DNA of 64,000 nucleotides from CBDFKF01 sp965248765. GTDB lineage: Bacteria > Pseudomonadota > Alphaproteobacteria > VGEJ01. The stretch covers positions 310,001-374,000 of the forward strand of contig CBDFKF010000003.1 in NCBI GenBank assembly GCA_965248765.1. Reading direction: 5' to 3'. Made by a program: the position numbers and the translations under genes. Shown here in pieces: positions 42,381 through 50,676 of this stretch (positions are counted from its first letter, which is position 1; the number at the start of each line of letters is the position of its first letter). Below the pieces are notes generated by a model, which worked only from the letters and a program-made list of their open reading frames with translations, was not told where the DNA came from and made no database searches.

Positions 42381-43678
42381 TGGCTGTGTAAGAACGCTTG
42401 CCTGATATGATTCTTCGGTGGTCTGAGCGGGGAGATCGTATGGGGCGTTTCGTTGAAGGGACCGATCGCGGGCAGCGCACTTTGTTCCCGGAGTGCTTGG
42501 ACGACTGGATTGGCGAGGACAATGCGGTTCGGGTGATCGATGTCTTTGTCGAGGAGCTGGATCTAGCCGAGCTTGGCTTCAGCCGTGTCGCGCCGAAGGA
42601 TACCGGCCGGCCTGCGTATCATCCGTCGGTTCTGCTGAAGCTGTACATCTACGGCTATCTCAATCGGGTCCAATCGAGCCGCCGGCTTGAGCGGGAAGCC
42701 GGGCGCAACGTGGAAGTGATGTGGCTAACCGGCCGCCTGGCTCCCGATCACAAGACGATCGCCGACTTCCGCAACAAGGACAATGGTCGCGCCATCCGTC
42801 AGGTCTGTGCCCGGTTCGTCGCTCTGTGCCGCACGCTCGGTCTGTTTGCCGAAGCCCGCGTTGCGATCGATGGCAGCAAGTTCAAGGCAGTGAACAACCG
42901 AGACAGGAACTTCACGCGAGCCAAGATGACGCGGCGCCTGGATCAGCGTGTCGCGCTACCTGCACCAGCTGGACAGCGCCGACCGGCAAGAGCCGTCTCT
43001 GGCACGCACGACCAAGACGGTCCGTCTGCACGAGAAGATTGCCAGGCTCAGGCAAGAGATGCAGCGCCTCAAGGGGCTCGAGGCGCGGATGCGCGAGAGG
43101 CCGGACCAGCAGATCTCTCTAACCGATCCCGACGCTCGCTCGATGGCGACCAGCGGTCGGGCGTCGTCGGCTACAACGTGCAAGCCGCCGTCGACACCAA
43201 GCATCATCTGATCGTTGCCCACGAGGTGACCAACGTCGGCACCGACCGGTCCCAGCTCGCCCGCATGGCCAAGCAGACGAAAGCGACGCTGGGGGCGGAC
43301 ACCTTGGATGTCGTCGCCGACCGGGGCTACTTCAACAGTGCGGAGATCCTGGCGTGCGAAGACGCCGCCATCACGGTCACGCTTCCCAAGCCGCAGACCT
43401 CCGGCCGCTATGTGGCGCAAAAGGACATCTACATCTGCCCGGCCAACGAAAGGCTGAGGTATCGATACACGACTGAGGAAAAGGGCCTGGCCTTACGCCG
43501 CTACTGGACCAACGCGTGTCTGAGCTGCGCCATCAAGCACCGCTGCACCACGGGCAGAGAGCGCCGGATCACCCGCTGGGAGTACGAGCATGTTCTCGAG
43601 GCTGTTCAGAGGCGGCTCGACGAGCATCCGGAGAAGATGCGCCAGCGCCGCGAGACGGTCGAGCATCCCTTCGGCTAG
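42381..43678 (+). mobile_element. IS1182-family insertion sequence remnant with degraded transposase
   Basis: The transposase begins MGRFVEGTDRGQRTLFPECL (ATG at 42440) and has the IS1182 pattern YHPSVLLKLYIYGYLNRVQS, RLAPDHKTIADFRNKD and VAIDGSKFKAVNN. Between about 42945 and 43160 the frame is shifted: the correct RYLHQLDSADRQEP and LHEKIARLRQEMQRLKGLEA lie in another frame. The main frame resumes at GVVGYNVQAAVDTKHHLIVA. The protein then stops at HPFG, where relatives continue for about 60 residues, so the 3' end including the right terminal repeat is gone. The left end starts near gtgtaagaacgcttgcc. It is an inactive copy. Confidence 0.85.
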
Positions 43679-43783
43679 CGCGGTGGTCACAGAGGGCGGA
43701 TTGTTGCCAAACACCTGAGCCTTCTCGATAATTGCGGCGCGCGATTCGCTCCTGTAGAGGCGGGTAATGACGGGTGGTAGCAA
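43677..43783 (-). pseudogene. N-terminal part of the gene interrupted by the IS1182 remnant
   Basis: The minus-strand frame reads LPPVITRLYRSESRAAIIEK, then AQVFGNNPPSVTTALA, and stops being gene-like at the transposon edge. Joining ALA to RVKSV at 42380 restores one continuous frame if the shared bases GGCT at the two edges are counted once. No ATG is present; a TTG at 43783 is the only usable start. The start region overlaps the divergent methyltransferase gene by a few bases. Confidence 0.5.
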
Positions 43784-44945
43784 TGAGCCGGCGGACGGCG
43801 GCGGCGGCGATCCTGGGGCGGTCGACAAGACCGCCCATTTCCGCTTCTTCGACAATCGCGAAAAGTATCTCCTGTTCGTGACGACCTGCAGCGAGAAGTG
43901 GGTGGTGGCCGAGCAGGTCGGTCATGAGCTTGCACAGCTCAGCCCGAGCCCCCCGGCGCTGCGCATTTTCGATGCCGGCATGGGCGATGCGACGGTGCTC
44001 ACCCGCGTGCTGCGCAACGTCCACAACAAGTTTCCGGCGGTGCCGTTGTTTGTCGTCGGCAAGGAAATCAGCCTCGAGGACATCCGGCTCAGCCTCGAGA
44101 AGATGGCGGATCGGTTCCACGAGCATCCACAGATGGTGCTGGTGCTGACCAACCTGTACTACTCGGAAGCACCCTGGCTGGTGCCGAATTCGCCGAAAGC
44201 GGCGGCCGAGCTCAACTGGTACGAGGTGCCGCTCTCGGGCAATACCGCTCATGAGTTCGACGGGCAGATCAGGTCATTGCAATCGACGATCGCCGAGGGA
44301 TGGCAGGTTCGATCCAGCGCGCGGACCGGCAACCCGTTGTATGTGCGCCCCTCGGTCCTCGTGCTCTATCGCGAGGACCAGCGCTTCGTGCTCGACAATG
44401 TCATCCCCGAGACGGGCCGACGGGATCAGGGATATGACCTCGTCATCGCCTCGCAGCCTTTCCGCGCCCGCCTCGATGCCGAGACCAAGGTGCGCAACGT
44501 GCTGAGCCCGCTGGCGCGGGCGCTGGCGCCGGGCGGGCGCATGCTGACGATCCAATCGCACGGCCACGATCCAGGGATGGAAATCATCAATGAGATATGG
44601 CCGGACGAGCATCCGTTCCGGACCGGGCGCAAGCCGCTGATCGAAGCCCTCAAGCCGGCACTCGCCGAGGAGCATCCCGACCTCGACGTCCTCGACTACC
44701 CTGATGACCGCGCGATCTTCCGCTACCACCTCCACTTGCTGCCCTCGGAGATCAGCAGCATCGGCACCTCGACCCTGTTGGCAGCCTGGAACGCCGCTGT
44801 CTACGTCGCGCAGGTCGAGGACGATCGGCTGACCGAACTGATGAACGGAACCGCCTACCTCGATGCCACGCGGCGGGTGGTGCAGAAGTACGACGGTCTG
44901 TGGTTCAACGACGAATCGTTTGTGGTGACCCGACGGCCCCTCTGA
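43767..44945 (+). CDS. Class I SAM-dependent methyltransferase-like protein
   Basis: A 392-residue protein. The SAM motif I region is ALRIFDAGMGDATVLTRVL at about 65-83, with the acidic end of strand 2 at FVVGKEISLEDIR. A motif with DLVIASQPFRARLDAET lies where motif IV is expected, then VRNVLSPLARALAPGGRMLT. The GYDLVIASQ and PGGRML pieces are standard methyltransferase features. The N-terminal 20 residues are Gly/Pro-rich and disordered. The target is unknown. It is divergent from the interrupted gene and convergent with the MTHFR gene. Confidence 0.75.
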   Translation: MTGGSNEPADGGGGDPGAVDKTAHFRFFDNREKYLLFVTTCSEKWVVAEQVGHELAQLSPSPPALRIFDAGMGDATVLTRVLRNVHNKFPAVPLFVVGKEISLEDIRLSLEKMADRFHEHPQMVLVLTNLYYSEAPWLVPNSPKAAAELNWYEVPLSGNTAHEFDGQIRSLQSTIAEGWQVRSSARTGNPLYVRPSVLVLYREDQRFVLDNVIPETGRRDQGYDLVIASQPFRARLDAETKVRNVLSPLARALAPGGRMLTIQSHGHDPGMEIINEIWPDEHPFRTGRKPLIEALKPALAEEHPDLDVLDYPDDRAIFRYHLHLLPSEISSIGTSTLLAAWNAAVYVAQVEDDRLTELMNGTAYLDATRRVVQKYDGLWFNDESFVVTRRPL

Positions 44946-44963
44946 GCATTATTCGCCGGGCCG

Positions 44964-45938
44964 TCATTGGCGCGCCGCGAGTATGCCAGTTTCCTCGATG
45001 ACGAGAGGCACCGCCGCGGCGTTCAGCGGGGCCATGAGATGGACCCCAGCCACGTGGGGAGCGTCTTGAAGCTCGCGGATCAGCTCGACGCAGATCCGCC
45101 TTCCCTCCTCCTTGGGATCGGCCGCCTGCTCCATCCGATCAACAATTGCGTCAGGAATGATCGTGCCGAAAAGATGCTCGCGCATCCACCGGGCCGAGCG
45201 CGCGGATGCCAGCGGGCCGATGCCGATCAAGATGAACACGCGCTCGGTCACACCGAAATCCGCCAGCCGGTCGGTATAGCGGCGAACGACCGCTGGATCG
45301 AAGCAGAATTGGGTCTGCACGAAGTCGACCCCGGCGTCTACCTTGGCCAGCAGCGCTTCGGGCTGCCACTTGCGCGGTGGGTCGATGGGCGAATCGGCCG
45401 CGCCGACGAAGAGGCGTGGCGGCGTCGCTATCGGGCGGCCCGACGGCAAAACGGCGTCGTCCCGCAAGGAAACGGCGGCGGCCACGAGTTCGGTGCTCTT
45501 GAGGTCAAAGACCGCCTTGGCGTCCGGCTGATCGCCGGCCTCGGGGCGATCACCGGTCAGGCAGAGCACGTTATGGATGCCGAGGGCAGCGGCACCGATG
45601 AGGTTACTCTGCAGGGCGATCCGATTGCGATCGCGCGTATTGAGCTGAAGCACCGGTTCGACACCTTCGCGGCTCAGTATGGCCGCGGCGGCCAGACTTG
45701 CCATGTGAGCACGCGCACTCGCACCGTCGGTGACGTTGACGCCATCCGCCAGCCCCTTGAGCGGCCGCGCCTCGGCGAGCAGCGCCTCGGCATCCGCCGA
45801 GAGCGGCGGCGTGAGCTCCGCGGTGATCGCAAACTGCCGAGCCCGCAGCACCCGCTCGAGGTGGCTCGCGGAAACAGGCGAGGACGGGCGGCTTGCAACG
45901 AGCGCGGCTCCATCTTGGGACATTTTCGACAGCTCCAT
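44964..45938 (-). CDS. metF: Methylenetetrahydrofolate reductase family protein
   Basis: A 324-residue TIM-barrel flavoprotein of the MTHFR family, starting at the ATG at 45938 (a further ATG at 45962 is possible). Landmarks are the EL strand with the catalytic Glu (AITAELTPPLSADAEALL), DGVNVTDGASARAHMASLAA, LCLTGDRPEAGDQPDAKAVF and DFVQTQFCFDP. It interconverts 5,10-methylene- and 5-methyl-THF. The sequence differs from classical MetF and is closer to the short, often catabolic type found with demethylation pathways. Together with the BHMT-like gene at 31067 it could handle one-carbon units from methylated amines. The symbol denotes the family. Confidence 0.82.
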   Translation of the reverse strand: MELSKMSQDGAALVASRPSSPVSASHLERVLRARQFAITAELTPPLSADAEALLAEARPLKGLADGVNVTDGASARAHMASLAAAAILSREGVEPVLQLNTRDRNRIALQSNLIGAAALGIHNVLCLTGDRPEAGDQPDAKAVFDLKSTELVAAAVSLRDDAVLPSGRPIATPPRLFVGAADSPIDPPRKWQPEALLAKVDAGVDFVQTQFCFDPAVVRRYTDRLADFGVTERVFILIGIGPLASARSARWMREHLFGTIIPDAIVDRMEQAADPKEEGRRICVELIRELQDAPHVAGVHLMAPLNAAAVPLVIEETGILAARQ

Positions 45939-45962
45939 GGCGGTGATTCGACCGGGCCGCAC

Positions 45963-46259
45963 TTAATCACAGGTGGGCGGACGGGGGTAGGCGCGCATTG
46001 GCGCCGTCGGCCCCTGCGCGCCGCGACATTTCGGCAACAGGCGTTGTCGAAACGACGCCGATGGGTGGTTTTTGACCCGACGTTATGGTACGGAACTGCT
46101 GCCGATTCCTTGGGGTGTAAGGCCCAACGTACCCTGAGGGGATCGTGTGTTCTTGAGGTAGTAGCGGCGGTATTAGTGGGTACGTCCGCAAAAGCACAAC
46201 GGGAAACGGGAGGGCCTACCGTCTTCCCGCCAGGCCGCCAGCAGAGCCACCGTTTCGGG
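45963..46259. other. Intergenic region between MTHFR and the second mlaA
   Basis: This 297-base divergent region must hold both promoters. I see no convincing -10/-35 pair, palindrome, riboswitch or small gene. A long plus-strand open frame crosses it, but it is only the antisense of MTHFR fused by chance to mlaA. Confidence 0.5.
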
Positions 46260-47072
46260 ATGGGAGCGGCGGGCGCCCAAACGCGATGGTTGCGCGGCAT
46301 CGTCGCGATCGCCGTCGTGCTCATGGCCGGCTGTGCGACACCGCCGGAGGACCCCGATGCGCGTGCCGAGTTCGATGCGGCGAATGATCCGCTCGAACCC
46401 ACGAACCGGGCCATCTTCGCCTTCAATCTGGCACTCGATCGCACCATCCTGCGCCCGGTCGCCGAGGTTTACCGGGGGGGGCTGCCCGAGTACGGCCAGA
46501 ACGCAGTGCGAGACTTTCTCGACAACCTGGAATCGCCGGTGATCTTGGCGAATGATCTCCTTCAGGGGGAGGCTGGACGCGCCGGCATCACCGCGACCCG
46601 TTTCATCATGAACACGACATTAGGCTTTGGTGGACTTCTGGATCCAGCAACCGTCGCAGGCTTACCCAGGCACGAGGAGGATTTTGGCCAAACGCTTGGA
46701 GTCTGGGGCGCTGGCGAGGGCCCTTACCTGATGCTCCCCGTGCTCGGTCCGTCGCCGCCGCGGGATTCCATTGGCTTGGTCGTCGATCACTTCATCGATC
46801 CGCTTACGTACTATTTCGATAACGCCGATGTCGAGTATCTCGCGTACGTGCGCTATGGCCTGCGTGCTGTTGATTCACGCTCGCGCAACATCGAGACATT
46901 CGACGAGATCGAGCGGACCTCGATCGACTTCTACGCCACCGTCCGCAGCCTGTACCGACAACAGCGCATGGACGAGATCAGAAACGGCGAGCCGGCCGAG
47001 ATGCCGTTGATGCCGGAGATCACCTTCGAGGACGCTGACGGCGTCGACGAAATTTCCAGCACCGCCGAGTAG
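46260..47072 (+). CDS. mlaA: MlaA/VacJ-family outer-membrane lipoprotein (copy 2)
   Basis: A 270-residue protein starting at the ATG at 46260, which puts the lipobox LMAGC at residues 20-24, the right distance for a lipoprotein signal. The MlaA domain begins ANDPLEPTNRAIFAFNLALD, with NLESPVILANDLLQGEAGRA, the EEDFGQTLGVWGAGEGPYLM signature and GPSPPRDSIG. It removes misplaced phospholipids from the outer leaflet of the outer membrane and hands them to MlaC. The mlaC-type gene follows after eight bases. The C-terminal tail is acidic (EITFEDADGVDEIS). Confidence 0.93.
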   Translation: MGAAGAQTRWLRGIVAIAVVLMAGCATPPEDPDARAEFDAANDPLEPTNRAIFAFNLALDRTILRPVAEVYRGGLPEYGQNAVRDFLDNLESPVILANDLLQGEAGRAGITATRFIMNTTLGFGGLLDPATVAGLPRHEEDFGQTLGVWGAGEGPYLMLPVLGPSPPRDSIGLVVDHFIDPLTYYFDNADVEYLAYVRYGLRAVDSRSRNIETFDEIERTSIDFYATVRSLYRQQRMDEIRNGEPAEMPLMPEITFEDADGVDEISSTAE

Positions 47073-47080
47073 TCTGCGCA

Positions 47081-47698
47081 ATGATCGGTTGGAAGGCTCG
47101 ATCGTTCCTTGCCGCGCTGTGTTTGGCGCCGTGGCTGGCGACCGCGCCCGCCGCCGCCGATGCCGCCACCGACGGCCCGGTCGAGTTCATCAACTCACTC
47201 GGCCATGCGACGATAGCGATGCTGACCGACGACGCGCTCAGCGATGACGAGCGGGTGTCGGAGTTTCGCCGCTTTTTGAATCAGGGCTTCGACCTCGATG
47301 CGATCAGCCGGTTTGCGCTCGGCCGTTATTGGCGCCGCGCGACGACGACCGAGCGCGAGGAATATCGGATCCTGTTCGAGGAATTCATCGTTCATGCCTA
47401 CAGCAGCCGGCTCGGCCGGTACGGCGGAGAGACCTTCGAGGTGCTGGGGACGATCGCCGGCGCCGACGGCGAGACCATCGTGCGTACCGAGCTCCGCGAC
47501 CCAGGTGGACCGCCAATTCGGGTGGACTGGCGCACCCGCGAGACTGGCCCCGGTTATCGAATCGTCGACGTCACCCTCGAGGGCGTCAGCATGGCGATCA
47601 CCCAGCGCGACGAGTTCGCCGCGGTCATCCGTAGCAACGGCGGGACCGTCGCAGGCCTCATCAACGCGCTACGCGAGAAGGCGGTCTCGGTCGACTGA
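47081..47698 (+). CDS. mlaC: MlaC/Ttg2D-type periplasmic phospholipid-binding protein (copy 2)
   Basis: A 205-residue protein with a signal peptide (FLAALCLAPWLATAPAAADA). The mature part has FINSLGHATIAMLTDD, GFDLDAISRFALGRYWRRAT, AYSSRLGRYGGETFEVLG and VTLEGVSMAITQRDEFAAVI, all typical of the Ttg2D/MlaC family. It ferries phospholipid between MlaA and the MlaFEDB complex, whose genes are not in the window. It is a paralogue of the frameshifted copy at 35913; the two share RDEFA and the FxxxAR(F/Y) patterns. Confidence 0.92.
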   Translation: MIGWKARSFLAALCLAPWLATAPAAADAATDGPVEFINSLGHATIAMLTDDALSDDERVSEFRRFLNQGFDLDAISRFALGRYWRRATTTEREEYRILFEEFIVHAYSSRLGRYGGETFEVLGTIAGADGETIVRTELRDPGGPPIRVDWRTRETGPGYRIVDVTLEGVSMAITQRDEFAAVIRSNGGTVAGLINALREKAVSVD

Positions 47699-47773
47699 TC
47701 TCGGTGGCCTCGCGGGCGGCGAGCGACGCCGCGAACAGCAAACGATGTCTGCATAACTCGGACCGGGTGGACG

Positions 47774-48658
47774 ATGGCAGAGCAGGCGGCGGTGATCGGC
47801 GTCCTCGGTGGCAGCGGCGTCTATAAAATCGCCGGGCTGAGCAACGCCGAGTGGCGTACGGTCGAGTCACCCTTTGGCCCGCCGTCCGATGCGCTTCTGT
47901 TCGGCGAGTTGGACGGCCAGGCCCTGGTGTTCCTGCCGCGTCACGGCCGAGGCCACCGGCTGTCGCCGAGCCATGTCAACTATCGCGCCAACATCGATGC
48001 CCTCAAGCGCGCCGGCGTCACCGACGTGATTTCGCTGAGCGCGGTCGGTTCGTTTCGCGACGAGCTGCCGCCCGGGACCTTCGTCATCGTCGATCAGTTC
48101 ATCGACCGCACCTTCGCCCGGCAGAAGACGTTCTTCGAGCCCGGCATGGTCGCCCACGTGTCGATGGCGCACCCGGTCTGCGCGCGGCTCGGCGATGCTC
48201 TCGAGGCCGCTGCGGGCCAGGTCGATGTTGCAATGGCCCGCGGCGGGACCTACCTCGTGATGGAGGGGCCACAGTTCTCGAGCCTGGCCGAGTCCAACCT
48301 CTACCGGTCATGGGGCTGCACCGTCATCGGCATGACCAACATGCCGGAGGCCAAGCTGGCCCGCGAGGCCGAGCTCTGCTATGCGACGGTCGCCATGGTG
48401 ACGGACTTCGACTGCTGGCATCCGGATCACGATAACGTGCAGGTTGTCGACGTAATTCAGGCGTTGGTCGGCAATGCTGAAAAGGCGCGCGCGCTTATCC
48501 AGGCGGTGGCGCCGGCGCTCAAGACGCGGCCACAGGCCTGCGGACACGGCTGCGACCGAGCCCTGGAGGCGGCGCTTATCACGCCACCTGAGGCGCGCGA
48601 TCCGGCGATGGTGGCGAAGCTTTCGGCGGTCGCCGGTCGGGTCCTGAAACCGGCTTGA
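47774..48658 (+). CDS. mtnP: S-methyl-5'-thioadenosine phosphorylase
   Basis: A 294-residue purine nucleoside phosphorylase family enzyme. It has the phosphate loop GVLGGSGVYKIAGL, RHGRGHRLSPSHVNYRANID, LSAVGSFRDELPPGTFVIVD, the GGTYLVMEGPQFSSLAES motif and TDFDCWHPD with the Asp pair that favours 6-aminopurines. It cleaves methylthioadenosine to adenine and methylthioribose-1-phosphate. The next two genes recycle both products: apt takes the adenine and mtnA the sugar phosphate, spaced 4 bases and overlapping 4. The Cys-rich C-terminal ACGHGC motif is also a family feature. Confidence 0.94.
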   Translation: MAEQAAVIGVLGGSGVYKIAGLSNAEWRTVESPFGPPSDALLFGELDGQALVFLPRHGRGHRLSPSHVNYRANIDALKRAGVTDVISLSAVGSFRDELPPGTFVIVDQFIDRTFARQKTFFEPGMVAHVSMAHPVCARLGDALEAAAGQVDVAMARGGTYLVMEGPQFSSLAESNLYRSWGCTVIGMTNMPEAKLAREAELCYATVAMVTDFDCWHPDHDNVQVVDVIQALVGNAEKARALIQAVAPALKTRPQACGHGCDRALEAALITPPEARDPAMVAKLSAVAGRVLKPA

Positions 48659-48662
48659 GACC

Positions 48663-49202
48663 ATGCGCTCCGCGATACCGATAAAATCCCGCATCCGCAC
48701 GATTCCGGACTACCCCCGCCCGGGCATCATGTTTCGCGACGTCACCACGCTGTTAGGCGATGCGGTCGGGTTCCGGCTTACCATCGAGACGCTCATCGAG
48801 GCCTTTGCCGGCAAGCCTATCGACAAGGTCGCCGGCATCGAGGCCCGCGGCTTCATCTTCGGCGGGGCGGTCGCCGACCGCCTCGAGACCGGTTTCGTGC
48901 CCGTGCGCAAGAAGGGCAAGCTGCCGTGGACGACGATCGGCCAGGACTATGAGCTGGAGTACGGCAAGGACCGCGTCGAGATCCACACCGATGCGATCGG
49001 TGCGGGCGAGCGCGTCCTGCTGGTTGATGATCTGATCGCTACAGGCGGCACCGCCGCCGCGACGATCCGGCTGATTGAGGAGGCCGGCGGCACGCTCGTC
49101 GGCTGCGCTTTCGTGGTCGATTTGCCCGATCTCGGCGGTCGGGCGCGCATCGAGACGCTGGGTCATCGGGTCGAGGCGATCTGCGCCTTTGAGGGCGAAT
49201 GA
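48663..49202 (+). CDS. apt: Adenine phosphoribosyltransferase
   Basis: A 179-residue enzyme that joins adenine and PRPP to AMP. The start region IRTIPDYPRPGIMFRDVTTL is classic Apt. The PRPP-binding loop is VLLVDDLIATGGTAAATIRL, and GIEARGFIFGGAVADRL and PVRKKGKLPW complete the pattern. It lies between mtnP and mtnA with overlapping or nearly touching ends, consistent with salvage of the adenine released from methylthioadenosine. Confidence 0.95.
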   Translation: MRSAIPIKSRIRTIPDYPRPGIMFRDVTTLLGDAVGFRLTIETLIEAFAGKPIDKVAGIEARGFIFGGAVADRLETGFVPVRKKGKLPWTTIGQDYELEYGKDRVEIHTDAIGAGERVLLVDDLIATGGTAAATIRLIEEAGGTLVGCAFVVDLPDLGGRARIETLGHRVEAICAFEGE

Positions 49203-50299
49203 AGGTCGGCGAACGCCACTACCGCAGCATCTGGATCGCCGAGGACGGGTGGTCGATCGACATCATCGATCAGACCCGCCTGCCCCACGCCTTCGTCACA
49301 GCGCGGTTGCAGACGGTCGAGGCGGCAGCAACAGCGATCCGCACGATGCAGGTGCGGGGGGCGCCGCTGATCGGAGCGACCGCGGCCTATGGCGTCTGCC
49401 TTGCCTTGCGCGCGGACGACTCAGCGGACGCGCTGCGCGCCGCCGTCTCCCTGCTGGGGGCGACACGGCCGACCGCCGTCAACCTCGCTTGGGCGCTCGA
49501 GCGGATGGAGGGCGTGCTTGTGAGTCGGCGCAACGACCGGGTGCAGGCCGCCTACGACGAGGCTGGCCGGATCTGCGAAGAAGACATCGCGACCTGTCGG
49601 GCCATCGGCACCCATGGCCTTGAGTTGATCGAGAAAGCGCAGGCCGCCAAGGGCGCGGATACGCCGGTCAACGTGCTCACGCACTGCAACGCCGGGTGGC
49701 TGGCGACGGTCGATTACGGGACGGCGCTGGCGCCCCTTTACCTCGCCCACGACCAGGGCGTGCCGGTGCACGTGTGGGTCGATGAGACTCGGCCGCGCGG
49801 TCAGGGCGCACTGACCGCCTGGGAGCTGGGCCAGCACGGGGTGCCGCACACCCTGATTGCCGATAACGCGGGCGGTCACTTGATGCAACGGGGCGAGGTC
49901 GACCTCTGCATTACCGGCACCGACCGCACGACCGCCAACGGCGACGTCTGCAACAAGATCGGCACGTACCTCAAAGCGTTGGCGGCGCACGACAATGGCG
50001 TGCCGTTTTATGTCGCCCTGCCCCACTCCACGATCGACTGGCGCCTGGACGACGGCGGCGCGGTGCCGATCGAGGAACGGAGCGCCGATGAAGTCGGCTC
50101 GGTCCAGGGCTTGAGCCCATCGGGCGAGGTGATCGCGGTGCGGGTCGCGCCCGCGGCGAGCGATGCCCGAAACCCGGCTTTCGATGTGACGCCAGCGCGC
50201 CTGATCGCCGGCCTCGTCACCGAGCGCGGCGTCTGCCCTGCCTCGGCGGAAGGCCTGCTCTCGCTCTATCCAGAGCGCAGGGGGACAGGTGTGTCTTAA
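49199..50299 (+). CDS. mtnA: S-methyl-5-thioribose-1-phosphate isomerase
   Basis: A 366-residue aIF-2B-like isomerase that turns methylthioribose-1-phosphate into methylthioribulose-1-phosphate. Motifs are IRTMQVRGAPLIGATAAYGV near the N-terminus, RPTAVNLAWAL, VLTHCNAGWLATVDYGTALA with the catalytic Cys, DETRPRGQGALTAWEL, and ITGTDRTTANGDVCNKIGTY with the catalytic Asp. The start overlaps the apt stop by ATGA. Later methionine-salvage genes (mtnB, mtnD, mtnK-type) are not in the window, so the product may enter another route. Confidence 0.95.
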   Translation: MKVGERHYRSIWIAEDGWSIDIIDQTRLPHAFVTARLQTVEAAATAIRTMQVRGAPLIGATAAYGVCLALRADDSADALRAAVSLLGATRPTAVNLAWALERMEGVLVSRRNDRVQAAYDEAGRICEEDIATCRAIGTHGLELIEKAQAAKGADTPVNVLTHCNAGWLATVDYGTALAPLYLAHDQGVPVHVWVDETRPRGQGALTAWELGQHGVPHTLIADNAGGHLMQRGEVDLCITGTDRTTANGDVCNKIGTYLKALAAHDNGVPFYVALPHSTIDWRLDDGGAVPIEERSADEVGSVQGLSPSGEVIAVRVAPAASDARNPAFDVTPARLIAGLVTERGVCPASAEGLLSLYPERRGTGVS

Positions 50300-50315
50300 C
50301 CCGCCCGCGGCGGGC

Positions 50316-50495
50316 TCAGTCGTCGGTAGCTGAGGCGGTTGCCTTCGCCGAGAGCACGAAGCGGCGGCCGCAGTAGGGACAATCGATCCGGCCGTCGTCG
50401 CCGAGGTTGAGATAGACCAGCGGGTGGCCGAGCGTGCCGCCGCCGTCGCATTCAACGACCTCTTTATCGACGTGGATGACCTCGGACGGCTCCAT
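50316..50495 (-). CDS. Small zinc-finger protein (CHCC type)
   Basis: A 59-residue gene from the ATG at 50495 with GCGAGGAG upstream. The product, MEPSEVIHVDKEVVECDGGG... NLGDDGRIDCPYCGRRFVL, has the Cys (VVECDG), His (GHPLVYL) and CPYCGRRF pattern of the zf-CHCC family. Relatives are the zinc-binding subunit NDUFS6 of respiratory complex I and free-standing bacterial homologues. It is probably a small complex-I-associated or zinc-binding protein. It stands alone, convergent with mtnA. Confidence 0.88.
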   Translation of the reverse strand: MEPSEVIHVDKEVVECDGGGTLGHPLVYLNLGDDGRIDCPYCGRRFVLSAKATASATDD

Positions 50496-50676
50496 CGGCT
50501 CCTCGCTCGCACATCAGGTTCGTTGACCCCGCGGCGCGCCGAATGATACCCATTGGTCCCCCACGATCAACCGCGCCATGTTGGGCTCACCCGAGCCCGG
50601 CACCGTATGCCCGATCGCCTCGGGCAGAGATTTCCCGCGAGGTCAGAATCTACACCTTAGCCAGGAGGCCGGCCCC

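Noticed and set aside
44967..46259. A long plus-strand frame that runs into mlaA, giving a 701-residue protein
   Set aside because: The first 330 codons are antisense to the MTHFR gene. The true mlaA start at 46260 gives a correct lipoprotein signal.
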